A stretch of DNA of 64,000 nucleotides from Arthrobacter sp. UKPF54-2 (GCF_007858535.1 NZ_CP040174.1:1-64000), one strand, 5' to 3'; positions 8,894-17,204 are shown, counted from the first letter of the stretch. Made by a program: numbers and translations. The notes: generated by a model not told the origin, from the letters alone.

Positions 8894-10510
8894 CTAGTGG
8901 TTCGTAGCCTTTTCGGCGCCCACCCCGGTCAGGGAGCGGACTTCCATCTCGGCCTGCTTGGTGGTGTCCTCGAGCTTCTTGTCCAGGACCGTGCCCAGCC
9001 AGCCGAGGAAGAACGCGAGCGGGATGGAGACGATGCCGGGGTTGCTCAACGGGAAGACCGCGAAGTTGGCCCCCTGGATCATCGAGGTCTTGGCACCCGA
9101 GACCACCGGGGAGAGCGCGATCAGGATGATGGCCGAGCCGAGGCCGCCGTACATGCTCCAGATGGCGCCCTGGGTGGTGAATCTCCGCCAGAACAGCGAG
9201 TAGATGATCGTCGGCAGGTTGGCCGACGCCGCCACGGCGAAGGCCAGTGCCACGAGGAAGGCGACGTTCTGGCCGTTGGCGAAGATGCCGCCGATGATGG
9301 CCAGGAGGCCGATCACGACGACGGTACGGCGGGCAACCTTGACCTCGGTATCGGCGTCGGCTTTACCCTTGGCGATGACGTTGGCGTAGATGTCGTGCGC
9401 GAAGGATGCCGCCGCCGTGATGGTGAGGCCGGCGACCACGGCCAGGATGGTCGCGAAGGCCACCGCCGAGATGAAGCCGAGCAGCAGCGGGCCGCCGAGG
9501 TGGAAGGCCAGCAGCGGGGCTGCCGAGTTGACCCCGCCCGGGGCGCCCTTGATGGTGTCGGCACCGACCAGCGCCGCTGCGCCGTAACCCAGGACCAGGG
9601 TGAACAGGTAGAACAGGCCGATCAGCCAGATGGACCACACCACGGACTTGCGGGCTTCCTTGGCGGTCGGAACCGTGTAGAAGCGCATCAGCACGTGCGG
9701 CAGGGCGGCGGTGCCGAGCACCAGCGCCAGGCCCAGGGACATGAAGTCCAGCTTGGACGTGTCCGACTTGCCGTACTGCAGGCCCGGGTTGAGGACGGCC
9801 GGGTTCTTGGCCGTTTCCGCGGCGCCGCCGAGCAGGTCGGAGAGGTTGAAGCCGTAGATCGCGAGGACCCAGAAGGTCATCACGGCCGCGCCGGCGATCA
9901 GCAGCATGGCCTTGATGATCTGGACCCAGGTGGTGCCCTTCATGCCGCCGATCAGGACGTACATGATCATCAGGGCGCCGACGACGATGATCACCAGCGC
10001 CTGCCCGCCCCAGTCGCTGATGCCCAGCAGCAGGGAGATCAGGCTGCCGGCGCCGGCCATCTGCGCCAGCAGGTAGAAGAAGCAGACCGCGAGGGTGGAG
10101 ATGGCGGCGGCGATGCGCACCGGGCGCTGCTTGAGCCGGAAGGAGAGCACGTCGGCCATGGTGAACTTGCCGGTGTTGCGCAGCAGTTCGGCCACCAGTA
10201 GCAGCGCGACGAGCCAGGCGACGAGGAAGCCGATGGAGTACATAAAGCCGTCGTAGCCGTTGATGGCGATGGCTCCGGTGATGCCGAGGAAGGATGCGGC
10301 GGAGAGGTAGTCGCCGGCGATCGCGGTGCCGTTCTGCGAACCCGTGAACGAGCGGCCGGCGGCGTAGTAGTCGGCCGCGGTCTTGTTGTTGCGGCTGGCG
10401 CGGAACACGATCACCATGGTGACCGCGACGAACAGGGCGAAGATGCCCATGTTCAGCAGGGTGGTGTCTTTGAGGGCGGCGACGTTGACCGCGGGGACCA
10501 TTAGTGTCAT
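8894..10510 (-). CDS. actP: Cation/acetate symporter, sodium:solute symporter family
   Basis: Integral membrane uptake system for acetate or related short-chain monocarboxylates, driven by a cation gradient. 538 residues with about 13 hydrophobic segments. The SSS core starts with FRASRNNKTAADYYAAGRSF and GDYLSAASFLGITG, which match acetate permease ActP. Later segments include LGTAALPHVLMRFYTVPTA. The start is the ATG at 10510, overlapping the stop of the DUF485 gene by 4 bases (ATGA). The open frame continues upstream but would run through the DUF485 gene. Pairing with a small DUF485 protein is the standard yjcH-actP arrangement. A second, more diverged SSS/DUF485 pair lies at 13080-14967. 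Confidence 0.88.
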   Translation of the reverse strand: MTLMVPAVNVAALKDTTLLNMGIFALFVAVTMVIVFRASRNNKTAADYYAAGRSFTGSQNGTAIAGDYLSAASFLGITGAIAINGYDGFMYSIGFLVAWLVALLLVAELLRNTGKFTMADVLSFRLKQRPVRIAAAISTLAVCFFYLLAQMAGAGSLISLLLGISDWGGQALVIIVVGALMIMYVLIGGMKGTTWVQIIKAMLLIAGAAVMTFWVLAIYGFNLSDLLGGAAETAKNPAVLNPGLQYGKSDTSKLDFMSLGLALVLGTAALPHVLMRFYTVPTAKEARKSVVWSIWLIGLFYLFTLVLGYGAAALVGADTIKGAPGGVNSAAPLLAFHLGGPLLLGFISAVAFATILAVVAGLTITAAASFAHDIYANVIAKGKADADTEVKVARRTVVVIGLLAIIGGIFANGQNVAFLVALAFAVAASANLPTIIYSLFWRRFTTQGAIWSMYGGLGSAIILIALSPVVSGAKTSMIQGANFAVFPLSNPGIVSIPLAFFLGWLGTVLDKKLEDTTKQAEMEVRSLTGVGAEKATNH

Positions 10511-10887
10511 TTTGCCGTTCCGCTCACTGGGTTGCCGTGCTTGTCGAACTCGTGGCCTTCGATCTCCTGGCGGATCTCGGAGGCGATCGGGTCCAGTTTC
10601 CGGTTCGAGTAGCTGACGTACCAGCCGGTGATGGCGAACGTGGACACGAACTGCAGCAGGCCCAGGATCAGGCCGACGTTGATGTTGCCCCAGACCTTGG
10701 TGGACATAAAGCCCACCGCGTAGTCGGCCAGCAGGACGTAGGCGAAGTACCACAGCAGGAATGCGATGGCCATCGGGAAGACAAAGCTGCGGTGACGTTT
10801 GCGCAGTTCCTGGAACCGCTCCGTCGACTGGACTTCCTTGAAGTCCACGGACGCCGCTGCGTCCGTTTCTTGGGCGTCGTGACCCAT
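10507..10887 (-). CDS. DUF485 membrane protein (YjcH-like partner of ActP)
   Basis: Small membrane protein of 126 residues with two hydrophobic segments, at about 38-59 (FPMAIAFLLWYFAYVLLADY) and 70-91 (INVGLILGLLQFVSTFAITG). A charged N-terminus and the C-terminal YSNRKLDPIA complete the typical DUF485 pattern. This family is almost always encoded directly before an SSS acetate transporter, though its molecular role is not established. Strong ribosome-binding site (GAGGAGGAACG before ATG). The upstream region carries a LytTR-type direct repeat and a CRP-like site. Confidence 0.88.
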   Translation of the reverse strand: MGHDAQETDAAASVDFKEVQSTERFQELRKRHRSFVFPMAIAFLLWYFAYVLLADYAVGFMSTKVWGNINVGLILGLLQFVSTFAITGWYVSYSNRKLDPIASEIRQEIEGHEFDKHGNPVSGTAK

Positions 10888-10959
10888 CGTTCCTCCTCAT
10901 TGAGACTGGCGAGCCACCGCCGGGTACCCCGGGCTCCGGAAAAGAGTCCTCCGGCGCTG

Positions 10960-10975
10960 TGTGACTGCAATCACT
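10960..10975. promoter_or_regulatory. CRP/GlxR-like site upstream of the DUF485-actP operon
   Basis: TGTGA-CTGCAA-TCACT, 9 of 10 bases of the CRP half-site consensus, about 80 bp upstream of the DUF485 start. If transcription starts near 10985 the site would be downstream of the start and therefore repressive; another start would change that. Confidence 0.4.
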
Positions 10976-11023
10976 GTGCATCGTGACGCGCATTACATTC
11001 CAGCACCGCCGCGTTTCCCGTCG

Positions 11024-11053
11024 CTCAACGGTCGCGATGCTGCGCTCAACGGC
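11024..11053 (-). promoter_or_regulatory. LytTR-type direct repeat upstream of DUF485-actP
   Basis: On the minus strand two 9-base direct repeats, GCCGTTGAG (11053-11045) and ACCGTTGAG (11032-11024), are separated by exactly 12 bp. This 9-12-9 layout and the GTT-containing core match the known binding site of LytTR response regulators. A -10-like TGTAAT (10997-10992, minus strand) follows at a distance that puts the repeats just upstream of the -35 zone of the actP operon. The adjacent LytTR regulator at 12364-13083 is the obvious candidate binder. Confidence 0.6.
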
Positions 11054-11106
11054 GTCCGACGGCGTTCGACGGCGTCCGGCGGCCCGGGACCCGCTCAGCG
11101 CCGCGC

Positions 11107-11112
11107 TACGCT
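11107..11112 (+). promoter_or_regulatory. -10 box TACGCT for a leaderless kinase gene
   Basis: TACGCT is followed by 6 bases and then the ATG at 11119, with no Shine-Dalgarno sequence. This is the layout of a leaderless transcript. No recognisable -35 box. Confidence 0.45.
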
Positions 11113-11118
11113 GGCAGC

Positions 11119-12333
11119 ATGCCGGACTCTCCCCTTTTCACCGCGGCGGCGATCGCCGTGATCGCGCTGGCGATCGCCGTCGTCGTGGCCGTTGGACTCA
11201 AGGTCCTGCGCTCCTTCCGCGAGCTGGGCACCGACGCGGAACGCGCCACCTACAAAACCCTGCACGCCGCCTCCCGCGCCGGGCAGTACCTGCGCACGGG
11301 CCTGAACCCGGCGGGCGCCGCCAAGGCGAGCCGGCAGCTGCGCAGCCTGCTGGGCTGTGACGCGCTGGCCATCACCGACACCACGGGCGTGCTGGCCTGG
11401 GACGGTGCCGGCGAGGAGCTCAAGCCCGCCCTGATGGGGCTCGCCGCCAAGGTGCTCGAGGGCGGCCACACCGCGGTGATTCCGGCCGGCGAACTGCAGC
11501 TGCTCGCCGCCGGCCGGGCCGCCCCGCTGGCGGAAGGCGTGGAGCGTGCCGTGGTGATCGCCCCGATCAAGGCCGGCACCCGGGTGGTGGGGGTGGTGGC
11601 CGCCTTCGCCCCGGCGGCCGGTTCGGGCCTGGTCAGGGCCACCAGCGAGGTGGCCGACTGGGTGGCGACGCAGGTGGAGCTGGCCGAGCTGGACGCCTCC
11701 CGGACCCTGCTGATGGAGGCCGAGGTCCGGGCGCTCCGGGCCCAGATCAGCCCGCACTTCATCTACAACTCACTGAACGCGATCGCTTCCTTCATCAACA
11801 CCGACCCGGTCCGTGCCCGCGAACTGGTGGTGGAGTTCGCCGACTTCACCCGCTACTCCTTCCGGCGGCACGGCGACTTCACCACCCTCGCCGAGGAACT
11901 GCGCTGCATCGACCGGTACCTGCTCCTGGAACGGGCACGCTTCGGCGAGCGGGTCCAGGTGAGCCTGCGGATCGCGCCGGAGGTGCTCAGCACCGTCATC
12001 CCGTTCCTGAGCCTGCAGCCGCTGGTGGAGAACGCGGTCCGGCACGGCCTGGAGGCCAAAGAGGGCCCGGGGCACATCACCATCACGGCCAACGATTCGG
12101 GCGCCTTCGCCGAGGTCACCATCGAGGACGACGGCGTCGGCATGGATCCGGAGAAACTGCGGGCAGTCCTGGCCGGGCACGGCGAGGGCGACCATGTGGG
12201 GCTGCGCAACGTGGACGCCCGGCTGCGGCAGGTCTACGGCGAGGACAACGGCCTGGTCATCGAGACGGCCCCGGGCGAAGGCACCCTGATCACCATGCGG
12301 GTGCCCAAGTCCCAGCCGCGGCACGACGCCTGA
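11119..12333 (+). CDS. LytS/YpdA-type sensor histidine kinase
   Basis: Membrane-anchored sensor that phosphorylates the LytTR regulator encoded next. 404 residues: one N-terminal membrane helix (about 7-28), then a GAF-like sensory region (about 60-180) with VERAVVIAPIKAG and RVVGVVAAFAP. A His_kinase domain follows, with the phospho-acceptor H213 in RALRAQISPHFIYNSLNAI. The C-terminal ATPase domain has the N box LQPLVENAVRHGLE and the G boxes EDDGVGMD and HVGLRNVDARL. Unlike classical LytS it has only one membrane helix, so it may sense a cytoplasmic signal. Flanking symporter genes suggest a role in carboxylate or acetate uptake, as for other kinases linked to SSS transporters; the signal itself is unknown. 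Confidence 0.87.
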   Translation: MPDSPLFTAAAIAVIALAIAVVVAVGLKVLRSFRELGTDAERATYKTLHAASRAGQYLRTGLNPAGAAKASRQLRSLLGCDALAITDTTGVLAWDGAGEELKPALMGLAAKVLEGGHTAVIPAGELQLLAAGRAAPLAEGVERAVVIAPIKAGTRVVGVVAAFAPAAGSGLVRATSEVADWVATQVELAELDASRTLLMEAEVRALRAQISPHFIYNSLNAIASFINTDPVRARELVVEFADFTRYSFRRHGDFTTLAEELRCIDRYLLLERARFGERVQVSLRIAPEVLSTVIPFLSLQPLVENAVRHGLEAKEGPGHITITANDSGAFAEVTIEDDGVGMDPEKLRAVLAGHGEGDHVGLRNVDARLRQVYGEDNGLVIETAPGEGTLITMRVPKSQPRHDA

Positions 12334-12351
12334 GCCCGTGCCCCGCGGCGG

Positions 12352-12357
12352 TACCCT
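12352..12357 (+). promoter_or_regulatory. -10-like TACCCT before the response regulator
   Basis: TACCCT lies 6 bases before the ATG at 12364 in the 30-bp gap after the kinase gene. It could allow separate leaderless transcription of the regulator. An AGGACC sequence is too close to the ATG to be an ideal Shine-Dalgarno site. Confidence 0.35.
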
Positions 12358-12363
12358 AGGACC

Positions 12364-13083
12364 ATGATTAACGTCCTCGTCGCCGATGACGAGCTGCCCG
12401 CCGTCGAGGAACTGGCCTTCCTGCTGGGCCGCGATGACCGGATCGGCACCATCCACCGCGCCTCCTCAGGCGCCGAGGCGCTGCGCGCCCTGGAGGCCGA
12501 GGACGTCGACGCCGTCTTCCTGGACATCCACATGCCGGCCCTCTCCGGGCTCGACATCGCCCGGGTCATTTCCCGCAGCACCCGGCCGCCCGCCGTCGTT
12601 TTTGTGACCGCCGACGAGGACTGCGCGCTGGAAGCGTTCGAACTCGCGGCCGTGGACTACCTGCTCAAGCCCGTCCGCGCCGAACGGCTGGCCCGGTCGA
12701 TCGGGCGGATCAGCGAGCTGATCCGCGAAGGCGCCCCGCCGCCGGAGATGATCACCGTGGATCTCGGCGGCACCACTAAGATGATCCGGCGCGACGACGT
12801 CACCTACGTCCAGGCCCAGGGCGACTACGCCCGGCTGCACACCGCGGATGCCAGCTACCTGATCCGGGTGCCGCTGGCGGACCTCGAACAGCAGTGGGCC
12901 GACGCCGGTTTCCTGCGCATCCACCGGTCCTACCTGATCGCCCTGAACCACCTCAGCCACATGAAGCTCGCCGCGGCCCGTCCCAGCGTGACCGTGGCCG
13001 GGGCCGAACTGCCGATCAGCCGCCGGCACCTGCCCTCCGTCCGGGAGAAGCTCGAGGCGACCCGGATCCGGCCGCAGGCATGA
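12364..13083 (+). CDS. LytTR family response regulator
   Basis: Two-component response regulator of 239 residues. The receiver domain (1-115) has the acidic pair D8-D9, phospho-acceptor D54 in VDAVFLDIHMP, T82 and K102 in VDYLLKPV. The C-terminal LytTR DNA-binding domain (about 135-235) includes VTYVQAQGDYARLHT, FLRIHRSYLIALNHL and LPISRRHLPSVREKL. It sits 30 bp after its kinase and overlaps the next small membrane-protein gene by 4 bases (ATGA). A 9-12-9 bp direct repeat of LytTR type at 11024-11053, upstream of the divergent actP operon, is its likely target. Confidence 0.9.
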   Translation: MINVLVADDELPAVEELAFLLGRDDRIGTIHRASSGAEALRALEAEDVDAVFLDIHMPALSGLDIARVISRSTRPPAVVFVTADEDCALEAFELAAVDYLLKPVRAERLARSIGRISELIREGAPPPEMITVDLGGTTKMIRRDDVTYVQAQGDYARLHTADASYLIRVPLADLEQQWADAGFLRIHRSYLIALNHLSHMKLAAARPSVTVAGAELPISRRHLPSVREKLEATRIRPQA

Positions 13084-13493
13084 CCCGGGTCCGCGTCACC
13101 GCGCCGCGCAGTCATAACGCGGGCGGCCCGCAGGCCGGCAGCAGCGGCGCGGGCACTCTTTCCGCCGGCGCGGCCACCGGCCGCACGGCCCTCGAGACGC
13201 GCGAGGCCGCCGAGGAGTCCGACGCCGGGCAGGTGTTCGTCCGCTCGCTGATCCGTTCCCAGCTGCGGCTCGGCATTGTGGTGGCGGCGGGGTTCCTGCT
13301 GATCCTGCTCGCCTTCGCGCTGCTGCTTGGGCTGGTGCCGGGCCTGGCGGAGCTTCGAATCGCCGGGCTGCCCTTTGACTGGGTCCTGCTGGGCGCCGGC
13401 ATCTACCCGGTGATCGGGCTCAGCGCCTGGTTGTACGTCCGCACGGCGGCGCGGAACGAGTCCCGCTACCGCGATCTCGCGGGCGACAAGTGA
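13080..13493 (+). CDS. Small membrane protein, DUF485-like
   Basis: 137-residue protein with a long Ala/Gly-rich hydrophilic N-terminus (1-60) and two hydrophobic helices (about 65-86, GIVVAAGFLLILLAFALLLG, and 99-119, FDWVLLGAGIYPVIGLSAWL). It ends in a basic tail with YVRTAARNESRYRDLAGDK. Size, topology and position immediately before an SSS permease match DUF485 partners of ActP, although sequence similarity to the DUF485 copy at 10507 is low by eye. The ATG at 13080 overlaps the response-regulator stop (ATGA), tying its translation to the two-component system. Confidence 0.75.
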   Translation: MTRVRVTAPRSHNAGGPQAGSSGAGTLSAGAATGRTALETREAAEESDAGQVFVRSLIRSQLRLGIVVAAGFLLILLAFALLLGLVPGLAELRIAGLPFDWVLLGAGIYPVIGLSAWLYVRTAARNESRYRDLAGDK

Positions 13494-13500
13494 GGCGCGG

Positions 13501-14967
13501 GTGAACCCTGTCGTCGGCATCGCGGCCTTCGCGGCCGTGTCCCTGGCCACCGCCGTGATCGGCTTCTACGGCCTGCGGATCTCCCGCACCACCGGGGACT
13601 TCTACGTCGCGTCCCGCACGGTGCGGCCGTGGTGGAACGCCTCGGCAATCGGCGGCGAGTACCTCTCCGCGGCCAGCTTCCTCGGCGTCGCCGGGCTGAT
13701 CCTGCTCTCCGGCACCGACGCGCTGTGGTTCCCGGTGGGCTACACCGCCGGCTACCTGATGCTCCTGCTGTTCGTGGCGGCGCCGCTGCGCCGCTCGGGC
13801 GCCTACACGATTCCCGACTTCACCGAGGCCCGGCTCGACTCCCGGGCGGTGCGGCGGGTGACCAGCTTGGTGGTGGTGGTCGTCGGCTGGCTCTACATCG
13901 TCCCTCAGCTGCACGGCGCCGCGCTGGCCATTCGGATCACTACGGGGCTGCCGGCCTGGGTGGGGCAGGTGGCGGTGGTCGCCGTCGTCTGCGTGACGGT
14001 GGTGTCCGGCGGGATGCGCTCGATCACCTTCGTGCAGGCGTTCCAGTACTGGCTGAAATTGACCGCGCTGGCGGTGCCGGTGCTGTTCATCCTGTTCGTG
14101 CTGGCCGGAACGGGCGCCCCCGCGGTGGCCGAGTCGAACGTGAACCCGACGGCGCTGGCGCCCGCGGGTCCGTACCAGAACATCTCGCTGCTGGTGGCCC
14201 TGCTGTTCGGGACGCTGGGGCTGCCGCACGTGCTGGTGCGCTTCTACACCAACCCGGACGGCCAGTCGGCGCGCCGGACCACTCTCATTGTGCTGGGCCT
14301 GCTGTCGGTTTTTTACTTGTTCCCGACGGCGTACGGGTTGATCGGACGGATGTTCGCCCCGGGACTCGCGCAGAGCGGGCAGGCCGATGCCCTGGTGCTG
14401 CTGCTGCCGGGCCGGCTGGTCGGCGGCCCCGCCGGGGACCTGCTCTCCGCGCTGGTGGTGGCCGGGGCGTTCGCCGCCTTCCTCTCGACCACCTCGGGCC
14501 TGGTGGTGTCGCTGGCGGGCGTGATCAGCCAGGACATCCTGGGCGGCAGTGTGCGCGGGTTCCGGTTGGCCGCCCTGCTCGCCGCGGTGGTGCCGCTGGG
14601 CATTGCCGCGATGACGGATTCCACGGCGCTGGCCGGGAGTGTGGGCCTGGTGTTTGCGTTCACCGCCTCCACCATCTGCCCGGTGCTGCTGCTGGGCATC
14701 TGGTGGCGGGGGCTGACCGATGCCGGGGCGATCGCCGGGATGCTGACCGGGGCGGCGTCCTGCGGCGGCGCCATGGTCGCCGGTGCAGTGCTGGGACCGG
14801 CCGGCACGCCGCCGTGGCTCGCGCAACCGGCCGCCTGGACGGTCCCGGCCGCCTTCGCGGTAATGGTGCTGGTCTCCCGGGCCACCCGGGGCCGCGTTCC
14901 GCGGACGATCACCCGGCTGATGACCCGGCTGCACACTCCGGAACGGCCGCTGGCGACCGAACGGTGA
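13501..14967 (+). CDS. Sodium:solute symporter family permease (ActP-like)
   Basis: 488-residue membrane transporter with about 13 hydrophobic segments. The SSS signature region begins ISRTTGDFYVASRTVRPWWN then GEYLSAASFLGVAG, and LGLPHVLVRFYTNPDGQSAR is close to the matching segment of the actP product at 8894-10510. The substrate is therefore probably a short-chain carboxylate. GTG start at 13501, 7 bases after the DUF485-like gene. It is the last gene of a kinase-regulator-DUF485-like-permease operon, so the transporter and its regulator are likely made together. It ends 9 bp from the convergent DivIVA-like gene with no room for a separate terminator. Confidence 0.85.
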   Translation: MNPVVGIAAFAAVSLATAVIGFYGLRISRTTGDFYVASRTVRPWWNASAIGGEYLSAASFLGVAGLILLSGTDALWFPVGYTAGYLMLLLFVAAPLRRSGAYTIPDFTEARLDSRAVRRVTSLVVVVVGWLYIVPQLHGAALAIRITTGLPAWVGQVAVVAVVCVTVVSGGMRSITFVQAFQYWLKLTALAVPVLFILFVLAGTGAPAVAESNVNPTALAPAGPYQNISLLVALLFGTLGLPHVLVRFYTNPDGQSARRTTLIVLGLLSVFYLFPTAYGLIGRMFAPGLAQSGQADALVLLLPGRLVGGPAGDLLSALVVAGAFAAFLSTTSGLVVSLAGVISQDILGGSVRGFRLAALLAAVVPLGIAAMTDSTALAGSVGLVFAFTASTICPVLLLGIWWRGLTDAGAIAGMLTGAASCGGAMVAGAVLGPAGTPPWLAQPAAWTVPAAFAVMVLVSRATRGRVPRTITRLMTRLHTPERPLATER

Positions 14968-14976
14968 GGCGGCGCC

Positions 14977-15624
14977 TCAGTCGATGGCGGCCATGAGTTC
15001 GACGACGCGGTCCAGGAAGGCGTCGACCTGGCTCTCCTCGTAGCCTTCGCGCCCGACGGCGGGCCGGAACGTGGCGCGGCGGACGTTGTCCACGCTGAGC
15101 GGCTGGTCCTCCTCGAGGTAGCCGATCAGCTCGTGGCAGAGGTCGTCGACGTCGGTGGTGTTGTAGCTGCGCACCTTGCCCTTGGCGGGGCGCCGGAAGC
15201 GCTGGCCGTCGGGCCGGTGCAGGCGGCCGCGGAGCAGCCCGGCGAGCCGGCCGATGTCGCGCAGCCAGGCGTCCTCGCCGCGCTCACTGATCAGTTCGTC
15301 GCGTTCCCGGCGGGCCAGGGCGTCTTCCAGGCGGTCCAGGGCCGCGTCCACGCCGGGGGCCGCGTAGCCGCCCTTGACCGGGTCGAAGGAGACCGCACGG
15401 ACGTCGGCGCTTTTGATCGCCCGGGACGCGGCGTGGGGCGTTTCAAACGACACCCGGGCGCGCTGCAGGAACTGGTCCACCTGCTTGGCGTTGTAGCCGT
15501 ACTGGTTCCGCTGCACGCGGTCAAAGGAGGCAGGGATCTGCCGGTTGATGTCCACTGTAACTATGTTTCCTTCGAGGCCGTTCGGCGCTGGTTGCGCCGA
15601 CGTCGGGCTGTGGTTGCTGTTCAA
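14977..15624 (-). CDS. DivIVA-domain protein with three short DivIVA motifs
   Basis: 215-residue soluble protein. Three segments resemble the short actinobacterial DivIVA-domain motif, a charged F-P/A stretch then GY-x4-VD-x-FL-x-R: ASFDRVQRNQYGYNAKQVDQFLQR (about 32-55), a degenerate copy around VSFDPVKGGYAAPGVDAALDRL, and FRPAVGREGYEESQVDAFLDRV near the C-terminus. A fourth region, VRSYNTTDVDDLCHELIGYL, has a related shape. DivIVA/Wag31 proteins organise polar growth and division in actinobacteria; this one lacks their long coiled coil, so any role there is inference. The true start could be the in-frame GTG beginning VTVDINRQ. It lies just upstream of cdsA on the same strand but is separated from it by 39 bp in the downstream direction of neither gene's start. 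Confidence 0.7.
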   Translation of the reverse strand: MNSNHSPTSAQPAPNGLEGNIVTVDINRQIPASFDRVQRNQYGYNAKQVDQFLQRARVSFETPHAASRAIKSADVRAVSFDPVKGGYAAPGVDAALDRLEDALARRERDELISERGEDAWLRDIGRLAGLLRGRLHRPDGQRFRRPAKGKVRSYNTTDVDDLCHELIGYLEEDQPLSVDNVRRATFRPAVGREGYEESQVDAFLDRVVELMAAID

Positions 15625-15663
15625 CCGGCACCATTCTAGGCGCCGGGAGGGGGCGGGCGCTTG

Positions 15664-16584
15664 CTAGCCGCCGGCGGCGGCGGAGAAGATCATGAACGCC
15701 ACCGGTGAGGCGAACACGATCGAGTCCAGGCGGTCCATCACTCCCCCGTGGCCGGGCAGGCTGTTGCCCATGTCCTTGATGCCGAGTTCGCGCTTGACCA
15801 TGGATTCGGCCAGGTCGCCGGCCGTGGCCGCGGCCACCAGGCCCACGGCCAGGGCCGCGCCGAACCACCACGGCTCGCCGAGGACGAAGATGCTGGCCAG
15901 GACGCCGACGAGCACGGCGCCGGCGACCGAGCCGCCGAAGCCCTCCCAGGATTTCTTCGGACTGATCTTTGGGGCCATCGGGTGCTTGCCCAGCGAGGCG
16001 CCCACGAGGTAGCCGAAGGTGTCGTTGGAGACCACCAGCAGCAGCAGGGTGCCGATCTGCCAGGCCCCGACCGGCACCACCCCGCCGGGCCAGGGCCCGA
16101 TCGGGGCGGATCCGCCGGCGGCGTGCAGCGGGAGCACGGCGAAGCTGATCAGGAACGGCACCCAGGCGAGGGTGAAGACGCCGGCGAAGATGCTGCGGGC
16201 GGAGCCGGCCGCGCCCTCCAGGGACCGCCAGAGAAGCACCGCGACGCTGCTCAGCAGCAGTGCAAAAAGCAGGGCCTCGGTGCCGCCGAAGTAGGCCGCC
16301 AGGGGCATCGCCACGGTGCCCGTCATCGCCGGGATGATGGGCAGCCGTGTGCCGGAAGCCTCAAGCGCGCGGAACACCTCCCAGACACCGAAGATGGCGA
16401 AGGTGGTGACGATCAGCACAAAGGCCAAGGGCAGGAACAGCAGGCCGCCGAGCACGGCGAAGAGCATGCCAAGGCCGACCGCCGTCGCCGCAGGAAGGTT
16501 CCTGCCGGCCTTCGGCGTCGGGTTCTTCCGCTCTCTCCCCCGCACCCGGACGCGCGGTCCGGGTGCCTGCTGTTGATCCCCCAT
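15664..16584 (-). CDS. cdsA: Phosphatidate cytidylyltransferase
   Basis: Makes CDP-diacylglycerol from phosphatidate and CTP, the branch point to phosphatidylglycerol, cardiolipin and phosphatidylinositol. 306 residues with about eight membrane helices after a basic N-terminus. The full family signature is present near the C-terminus: SMVKRELGIKDMGNSLPGHG followed by GVMDRLDS. KISPKKSWEGFGGS is the other conserved loop. The ATG shares one base with the frr stop (TGATG), so it is probably cotranslated with frr. The frr-cdsA order is common in bacteria. Confidence 0.93.
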   Translation of the reverse strand: MGDQQQAPGPRVRVRGRERKNPTPKAGRNLPAATAVGLGMLFAVLGGLLFLPLAFVLIVTTFAIFGVWEVFRALEASGTRLPIIPAMTGTVAMPLAAYFGGTEALLFALLLSSVAVLLWRSLEGAAGSARSIFAGVFTLAWVPFLISFAVLPLHAAGGSAPIGPWPGGVVPVGAWQIGTLLLLVVSNDTFGYLVGASLGKHPMAPKISPKKSWEGFGGSVAGAVLVGVLASIFVLGEPWWFGAALAVGLVAAATAGDLAESMVKRELGIKDMGNSLPGHGGVMDRLDSIVFASPVAFMIFSAAAGG

Positions 16585-17141
16585 CAGACCTCGAGCAGCT
16601 CGGCTTCCTTGCGTTTGAGCAGCTCGTCGATGCCGTCGACGTGGGCCTTGGTCAGCGCGTCGAGTTCCTTCTCGCCGCGGGTGCCTTCGTCCTCGCCGGC
16701 TTCGCCGTCCTTGACCAGCTTGTCCAGGGTTTCCTTGGCCTTGCGGCGGATGTTGCGGATGGACACCTTGGCGTCCTCGCCCTTGGACTTGACGATCTTG
16801 ACGTACTCCTTGCGGCGCTCCTTGGTCAGCTCCGGGATGGTGATCCGGATGACGTTGCCGTCGTTGGAGGGGTTGGCGCCGACCTCGGAGTCGCTCAGCG
16901 CACGTTCGATGTCGCGCAGGGCGGTCTTGTCGAACGGCGTGATGAGGATGGTGCGGGCATCGGGGACGGCGAAGGAGGCCAGCTGCTGCAGCGGCGTCGG
17001 TGAGCCGTAGTAGTCCACCAGGACTTTGTTGTACAGGCCGGGCGTGGCGCGGCCGGTGCGGATCGAGGCGAAGTCTTCCTTGGCTACCTCAACCGCCTTG
17101 TCCATCTTGTCCCCGGCTTCGAGCAAGGTTTCTTCGATCAC
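16584..17141 (-). CDS. frr: Ribosome recycling factor
   Basis: Splits post-termination ribosomes together with EF-G. 185 residues, exactly the usual length. Conserved segments: [40 protein letters not shown] and the C-terminal helical stretch [20 protein letters not shown]. It follows pyrH after about 74 bp containing a weak hairpin terminator, and it overlaps the cdsA start by one base. Confidence 0.96.
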   Translation of the reverse strand: MIEETLLEAGDKMDKAVEVAKEDFASIRTGRATPGLYNKVLVDYYGSPTPLQQLASFAVPDARTILITPFDKTALRDIERALSDSEVGANPSNDGNVIRITIPELTKERRKEYVKIVKSKGEDAKVSIRNIRRKAKETLDKLVKDGEAGEDEGTRGEKELDALTKAHVDGIDELLKRKEAELLEV

Positions 17142-17204
17142 GTTCTCTCCTCAGAAATTAGTGCGCGCCCCAGTGCCCGGGGAGCTGAACTGTCCTAAAA
17201 ACAT

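Noticed and set aside
10511..10993. Longer actP start (699 codons)
   Set aside because: It would cover the whole DUF485 gene in another frame; the ATGA overlap at 10507-10510 is the natural start.
11050..11080. Repeats of CGACGGCGT type as a microsatellite or iteron
   Set aside because: Copies are short and imperfect. The functional signal in this stretch is better explained by the 9-12-9 LytTR repeats at its edge.
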